DNA of 64,000 nucleotides from Zygnema cylindricum (taxonomy: Eukaryota > Streptophyta > Zygnematophyceae > Zygnematales > Zygnemataceae), in assembly GCA_037447655.1 (NCBI GenBank), contig JBBHKE010001386.1, positions 90,585 through 154,584 of the forward strand, read 5' to 3'. The notes under the pieces are model-generated. The model saw only the letters and a list, made by a program, of their open reading frames with translations. It was not told the DNA's origin and made no database searches. Of the stretch, positions 57,816 to 64,000 are shown in pieces. The position numbers were made by a program, and so were the translations under genes. Numbering within the stretch: position 1 is the stretch's first letter; every line of letters starts with the position of its first letter.

Positions 57816-58366
57816 AACAGTCAATCAAGATTAGAGTATATGACGCCAATTCGGTGCCCTTTTTTCAAAAAAACAAACCCGAAATACCATCCATAATTCT
57901 ATTTTTTCCATTATTCTAATTAGGTTTTTTTTTCAATTAGCATTAATAATGAAAGTACACTTCGATGGAAATAGTGTGGCGTACGGAGAGAATATTTTCG
58001 TACGAAATGGTACTTTTTGAATTACAAAGGCATAAAAAGACACTTAACATTATTGCGCACACATGTGAATGTGCACTGGAAGAAAGAGATGCAAACTCGT
58101 CGACAAAAATCACATTCTCATATGTTCGTCCGTCGACCATGTGAACAGCGCGATGGCGTAAGAATTGTCAGATTTTGTACCGATACACATATTACTGTAG
58201 ACATCCAAAGGGCGGATATTTATTATTCAGGACAACCCAAATTATAGTTAGGGATTAATTAGTATATATATTTTTTTTCAAAAAAAAAAAAATCCCGATT
58301 AGTGTTAATAACACTATTTTTTTTTACACTATTTATTCCTTTACTCTAATAGCGATTCACAGCGTA
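57816..58366. mobile_element. MITE, same family (copy 4), inserted in the RT of element G
   Basis: The right end, TTACTCTAATAGCGATTCAC followed by AGCGTA, fits the family ends. The left end is mutated (AACAGTCAATCAAGATTAGA). CTA flanks both sides (57813-57815, 58367-58369). Removing the element and one CTA restores a continuous RT frame across the YVDDLLL/SKS junction, which fixes both borders. About 551 bp, no coding capacity. Confidence 0.85.
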
Positions 58367-58369
58367 CTA

Positions 58370-59334
58370 AGTAAGTCAGTAAATGAGATTATTAAAACAA
58401 AGGCAGCCTTGAATTCCAGATTTGAGATGAAAGATTTAGGGGAGGCAAAGTATATTCTTGGAATTCAAGTAGAAAGGGATAAAGATAGGAGAATAATCTA
58501 TCTAATGTTGCGGGAAGCGATTGGGAATATGCTTGAGAAGTTCGGCATGGCAGAGGCAAAAGGAAGTGCCACTCCCATGGAGTTTAAGCAAAAATTTGAA
58601 GAAATCGAGACCGATGGAGGAGTTATTTTTGATGACACCTTGGAATCATGGGAGGCAAATTATATAGCTAGCTACCATTCCATACCGTCAGATTGTTGGT
58701 AGCCTAATCTACTTCATGAATGCACACGGCCAGACAATGCGGCAGTAGTCGGTGTTTTAAGCCGCAGTTTACAAAATCCGAGGAGATCGGATTGGGAGGC
58801 AGCGAAGAGGGCTCTTAGATATCTTGAAGGGACACATAATCTGCGACTTGCTCTTGGCAGAGATGAAGTCAAACTTCAGACTTGGAGCGATGCGAGCTAC
58901 GAGACTTGCCAAGCCGTTGCTCCACCACCAGATTCATTCTGAAGATTGGAAGTGGAACATGCTGCTGGAGTAGCAAGCTTCAGAAAGTCACATCTCAGTC
59001 TACAATGGAGGTTGAATACATGACAGCCAGCTTAGGTGTAAAGGAGCTACTTTGGGTAAAGTCTCTCCTTGAAGAACTTCGTTTCATGCAATCTGGACCT
59101 CAAATAGTGTGGTGTGACAACGAGGTAGCAATAACACTTGCATCTAACCCGAGTCATCGTTTCAAAAGCAAACACATTGATATCAAGTTGCATTTTGTAA
59201 GAGAGAAGCTGATGAACATAATTTTAAAGCTTAGTTATCTGCCAGATAAGAAGATGGTAGCAGATATGATGACTAAGCCTTTACTTGTACCTAAATTGCA
59301 GTTTTTTCGAGAGGCATGTGAACTTAGTGGCTGA
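58370..59334 (+). pseudogene. Ty1/copia RT end and RNase H of element G
   Basis: Continues the RT after the MITE: KTKAALNSRFEMKDLGEA, YILGIQVERDKDRRI, SATPMEFKQKFEEI. RNase H: STMEVEYMTASLGVKELLW, VWCDNEVAITLASNPSHRFK, KMVADMMTKPLLVPKL. Frameshifts around 58690-58720 and 58900-58930. It ends GAGAGTCTAATGGTTTAG like element F, but the LTR is missing because element H follows directly. Confidence 0.9.
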
Positions 59335-59344
59335 GAGAGTCTAA

Positions 59345-61915
59345 TGGTTTAGGGTTTTCATTTTTTCCAAAGTCAAAGTCAAAAAACTGATCCGGTACAA
59401 ATCTGATTTTAACTTCCTTGTTATATTTAAATGGATCAATGGACTTTCTTTCATTCATCACCACTATGTGTTTTACCAAAATTACACCTTTCTTTTTCAG
59501 ATCATACACTCGGTATATCTTTTAGTGCTCTCAACATATTCTACAAGATATCCCGGTTTCCCTCTTCCCTCTAATTTCCATTTAGCTTTATTTGAATCCA
59601 AACTGGAGATTTGACTTCCGAACACTATCAAACTAGATAAATATGGTTATCTTCCTGTCCACCTCTCAAAGGGAATTTCCTTGTTATTTGTCGAAGTTAA
59701 GACTCTGTTTTTGATGATGTTAGAATAGTTCATAGCCTCAACCGAAAATTACATTCCTATCCTCTTATCAGTTAGCATACTTCTGAACATATTTCCTAAA
59801 GTTTTGTTTACTCTTTCTTCTACTCCATTGTGTTCAGGATTGTAAGGGACAGTTTTTTATTCCCTTTAAAAAATTATTCAAACTCCCTTGAGGTGTATTC
59901 TTTCCCATTATCACATTCTTATATCTTTTATTGAGTTCTATTCTAATTTTTCACTCCATTCTTTATATTCTTTGAAGTATCCTAATACTTTTTACTTATG
60001 TCTGAGAAATTTTACCTTAGTGTATCTGGAGCAGTCATCTGTTGTGGTGAGCATATATCTTTTCCCTCATATGAAGTATACCTAGCATGTCTCTAAACAT
60101 CAGTGTGCATTAAATCTAATACTTTCTCTCTTTTTAATGTGGATGCCTTTGGGAATGGAAGTCTTTGAATCTTTCCTTGAGCACATCCACTCAATCATCT
60201 GAAGTTTCATCATCTCCAAACTTAATCTCATCCACTATTCTATTTTTCTTCATTTTTTTAATTTTATCTAGATGCACATGCCACAACCTTTTGTGCCAAA
60301 GCATCATATCACTTTGACATGAGTAGAGAACACTCTTTTCATCACAAAGTACAACTCCAAACATTCTTCTTTTCTTAGATATGAAATAAACCTTATCATC
60401 GAAGCTAGATGTGACGATTCCTTTCTTAGTTCCTGTTTCAAACTCTTTGTCATCTAGTACAAGTGTAGATACAAGATTCTTACTGAGGTGTGGAATGTAA
60501 AGGACGTCTGATAGTGTTACAATTGAAGCCTTCCATAAACTAAAACCTTTATATCAACAAATCTAACAGGACTTGTGGTTTCTACTTTACCATCTCCGTA
60601 CTTTATCTCTACTGTTGGAATTTTCCTCAATTTAGTGAACCACCTCTTATCATTGCACATATGCATGGAGGCCCCCGAGTCAATGATCCATCCATCCTCA
60701 GGTGGATCCCTCTTACCTCCGAAAGCAAATTTATGTCTCTTTGGAACGTCGGCATGCTTCTTAGTGGTTTCTGGATTGAGGAGGAGTTCCTCAAGCTCTT
60801 CTTCCGGTTCGGTTGCTTCCTCTTCTTCATCTTCATGAACGTGTGTCAGAAAAACCTTTTTCTTTCCTCCATCCCTTAAAGTTCCTTGTCTATCTTTGAG
60901 CAGGAGATTTGCAGGTCTGACACAATGTGCCATATAATGTCCCAGTTTATCTACCATAGTGTCCCGGTTTCTTGCAGAAGTGACATAATCTACCCCGTGG
61001 ACCTCCTCTCCCCTGTTGGTCAAATCTGCCTCCTCCTTGTCCTCTTCCCCCAAAATTTCGATAAGGATCCTTTCCCTTTTGCTCATCACGCTTTCTCCAA
61101 TCAGATCTTGCAGTTTGTGCTTGCACACGCGAATTTCCTCTCTTTAGTTCCATGGTATTTTCTTTCAATAGTATCATCCCCACAGTATTGTCCCAATTCC
61201 AATTGCTATCGCCTATATCCTACATTCTGTTAATTATTTTCTCATACTCTTAAAATAGTTTCATCACCCAAATTTGAGAAAAAGATCTGGTTTTCATAAA
61301 GGGAATGGCAATGCCTTTCACTACATTTTTAAGAATTAAGAGTTTAACAACGATGTCATTATAGTGTCGTTTTCATACTTTGACCCTTCACTCCGGCTCC
61401 TTATCACCATTATTCTTGGTGGTTGCCACTCTTATATTTGTTTACTAGTGACACCCAAATTTGAGAAAAAGATCTGGTTTGCATAACGGGAATGGCAATG
61501 CCTTTCACTACATTTTTAAGAATGAAGTGTTTAGCAACGGTGTCTTTATAGTGCCATTTTTCATACTTTGACCCTTCAGTCTGACTCCCAGCCACCATTG
61601 CTCGTGATGTTGCTGCCGATATTGTTTTTGACAATGGAGTTCCTCGAGATGTGGCTCCTCCCATTTCTCCCTCCTTCACAGTTTTCCTCCCACTCCTCAC
61701 TATCCTCAGTAATAGTGGCAAATGTTCTGGCTACTGCAATTAGGGAGGCGCCAGAAAAACATGTTCCTCCAAACCCTGGTGGTGGTGGAAATCGAATATG
61801 TCCAAACATTATGACCCATAGGTACTTCTGAAAGAAAGGCCCTTTCACCATCAACTCCAAATAAAAAAAGTTTGATCCATCAAATATGGGCACCCAAGAG
61901 GGTATGCCCATAACC
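59345..61915 (-). pseudogene. Ty1/copia element H: gag, protease and integrase remnant
   Basis: On minus from 61915: primer site 61901-61915 (GGTTATGGGCATACC, one base pair changed), gag N-terminus SWVPIFDGSNFFYLELMVKG, FILKNVVKGIAIPV, the knuckle region LCHFCKKPGHYG at about 60950, FAFGGKRDPPEDGWIIDSGA with the protease site DSGAS at about 60673, then integrase fragments downstream to the INT tail (SIDPFKYNKEVKIRF) at 59345-59509. RT and RNase H are absent, so H is cut at its 3' side where it meets element G. Many stops. A ~150-bp duplication lies in its gag. Confidence 0.85.
61264..61600. repeat. Tandem duplication in gag of element H, period about 182 bp
   Basis: CCCAAATTTGAGAAAAAGAT and GGGAATGGCAATGCCTTTCA occur at about 61267/61449 and 61300/61482, with ~85-90% identity over ~150 bp. 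Confidence 0.8.
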
Positions 61916-62300
61916 TGAAATTATGTGGCCTCCACCAGCCCACAGAATATGCAACTTAATACTTGCCCTTGTCTCTTTCCCATTGAATAAGTGCCAACCT
62001 GGCACACAAATATTCAAACCACCCTTACCACTATGAAAGCCCTACTCCCTTGAGCCGAACGCTCAAAGAATCATTGAATTTGCTCCCCTCGCCACTATGA
62101 AAGCCCTACTCCCTTGAGCCGAACGCTAAAAGAATCATTGAATTTGCTCCCTTGGGCAATAAGTTATTGATGGTCAATGATGACCTGTATATATACAAAC
62201 TATCTGAGATAGAGGCGCCCTAAATTTCACAAAGTATTTGTCTGTCTACTCAAAACTGCCTCCTACTTAACCTTAGACCAATAAGATTACTGTGAGGTAC
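61916..62300 (-). repeat. Partial LTR of element H
   Basis: Starts TGAAATTATGTGGCCTCCAC, flush with the primer site, and has the TATA-like GTATATATA region near 62208. It carries a 64-bp tandem duplication at 62029-62155. The other half of the LTR is not recognisable beyond the C-rich tract at 62340. Confidence 0.65.
62029..62155. repeat. Two-copy 64-bp tandem duplication in LTR of H
   Basis: Units at 62029 and 62093 share CACTATGAAAGCCCTACTCC through GAATTTGCTCCC with only a few differences. Confidence 0.9.
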
Positions 62301-62319
62301 AAGAAGTGGTTGATGTCCT

Positions 62320-63348
62320 TGCCCCTGCCTTTGCCCTTCCCCCTCCCCCTCCCCCCCCCCCCCTTTCCCCCTCACGGCCCCTCCCTTCTCTTCCCCTCCC
62401 TGCCTCTCCTTTTCCCTCCCCTCCCTCCCTCCTTCCCCTCACATCCCAATTAAATATTAGACATACAATTAAAATTGCTAAAATAATTTTATTTTATTTA
62501 TTTAAATGAAAAAAGGTTCCAAATATAATGTACGGAAAACATTCACAAAATCTAAAGTAGATATCGATAAATAAAAACCACTTCGTAAAAATAATTTTAA
62601 TATTTAAATATTTTATTCGAGTTTTGAGAGTTTTTGAAGTTGAAATCACAATATAATCTTCAAAATGAAAAAATCAAATTTAATAAAGTAAAAAAAAAAA
62701 CAAACAAAAAAATTGTACACCATTTTTTTTATCCATTTATTTTTGTTTCTCTCATCAACAATTAAAAAAAAAAACTGGAGGAACTTACTAGGAAACAAAA
62801 ATAAAAGGATTTAATGAAAAGAAAAAAACACCCATTTTTCAACAAAAAAAAACAAATTGTACAACACAAAATGGACGTGATAAACGGAGAAATCTCAAAG
62901 GAAAACATTGCATGAAACACCCCAATATTCCACTATCTTTAAAATTCATAAAAGGAGAAAGAAAAAAAAAAGTAAAAAAAGAAAAAGGCAAGGAGAAAAG
63001 GAAGAAACTCTTCTCCTCCGAAAATCGGACGACATTCTCAAAAATCTCTATTCAAAAAATGGTTTTCTTTTTTCCATTTTCTTTTTTTCTTTTGTTTTTC
63101 TCTTTTATTGAACCCTTTTTTTCTGTTGCCGGTTTGTTTTTAGTAGCTTCATTTCTTATAATTTTTTTGTCTTTATTTGTCTTTTTCGTGTTTTTTGCCT
63201 TTTTCCCTAATGACAGCCGGTGGCCCAGGCGATGACCCCCAACACCCCCCCGCCCAAAACTGCAAAAGGAGCCTGAAGTATCACAATATTTTTCGGAACC
63301 TTAAAAAAAAAAAAAAAAAAAAAAAAGAGAGAAAAAGAAAAGAAAAAG

Positions 63349-63379
<31 letters not shown>

Positions 63380-64000
63380 TGTAAATAAAATGAAATATGA
63401 GAATGAATGAGGAGGAATCCAAAGGAATAAAGAAGGAATGGAATGGATCAGCCAGTAAAAAATCCTTGAAAAAGACAAAAAAAATCCAGAAAATTCTAAA
63501 AAAAATCCAAAAAACCCCTGTGAAAAAAAGATAAAAAAAAAAAATAAAGAGACAAGAAAAATAATTAAACATACCGGAATAAACTTTGTTGCCCAAAATC
63601 CGATAATTCCAATACAAACGGAGGCGGTGGGAAAAGGGCTTGCATTATAAGCTTTTAGACCGAGTGTAAAAACGGAAGCGTAAATAAGACCGATCTTTTA
63701 GGGTACAAAACACCATAAAATTAGTAGGAAAAGGGTAAAAGATGTTACTCGAAAACGTTTAAAATTTTGAAACGCAAAAAAATGAAAAAAAAGACAACAA
63801 AAAACGATGAAAAATAGAGGTAGAAAGAGGGGGTGGAAAAGAGATGGTGGAATTTTTTGCCAGCTTTTTGGGTATGAATTGGGATAAATTTAACATCAAA
63901 AATTATAAAAAAACAAAAAAATATTACATGATAATGTTAAGAATTTGAAAATGCAGAAAAAATGAAAAAATAAATAAAAAAACAACGAAAATCGGTGAAA
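62320..64000. other. Low-complexity pyrimidine tract followed by A-rich DNA
   Basis: 62325-62450 is a C/T-only tract on plus. 62460-64000 is strongly A-rich on plus with poly-A runs and a GA/A purine tract at 63301-63380. The open frames are made of Lys/Phe runs and are not credible genes. No repeat family recognised. Confidence 0.5.

Noticed and set aside
63177-63617. Long open frames on both strands in the A-rich end
   Set aside because: They are translations of poly-A, poly-T and GA runs (Lys, Phe), not proteins.

Overview
This is nuclear DNA of a streptophyte, most likely a non-seed land plant or a close algal relative. Three intron-rich host genes have clear plant relatives: an ARIADNE-type RBR ubiquitin ligase, a BIG-type Sec7 ARF-GEF and an SYP7-type Qc-SNARE. 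The DNA between them is AT-rich, and the right half is nested Ty1/copia retrotransposons. I cannot name the species. There is a 10-base N gap at 33777-33786.

Layout. 1-2468 (minus): 5' part of an ARIADNE gene running off the left edge. 2469-6291: intergenic DNA with two short inverted-repeat elements (MITEs), a possible miniature LTR element and a 91-codon orphan ORF. 6292-9545 (plus): a compositionally distinct, G+C-richer insert coding for a broken family-B DNA polymerase, a tiny ORF and a broken RPB2-like RNA polymerase subunit. This looks like an endogenous piece of a large DNA virus or a viral-like replicon. 9600-11500: an inverted-repeat element and unexplained repeats. 11501-11767: a small LYR-motif gene. 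11870-25189: a complete 15-exon BIG gene whose intron phases all agree. 26480-30600: MITE, tandem repeats and an SYP7 gene on minus whose membrane-anchor end I cannot find. 30700-33900: little but MITE ends.

33957-62300 is a graveyard of Ty1/copia elements. Elements A and B (plus) and C, D, E and H (minus) form one superfamily with LTRs of about 1 to 1.25 kb. Elements F and G (plus) are a second family. D (45898-50259) is inserted into the gag of C with a perfect TTTTT target duplication, and its two 1246-bp LTRs are almost identical, so it moved recently. D is non-autonomous: its whole interior is one 623-codon frame with an intact gag and shrunken, in-frame pol remnants. A degraded integrase plus PHD-finger remnant of another element lies at 39489-40213. 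62300-64000 is low-complexity A-rich DNA.

The two most interesting signals are the virus-like DNA polymerase/RNA polymerase fragment and the primer site of the copia superfamily. That site is 15 nt, abuts the LTR and matches the anticodon arm (not the 3' end) of initiator tRNA-Met, as in Drosophila copia. It is itself translated as part of gag, whose first ATG lies inside the LTR. These LTRs also carry GTAC arrays upstream of a TATA box and an antisense tRNA-like hairpin module.
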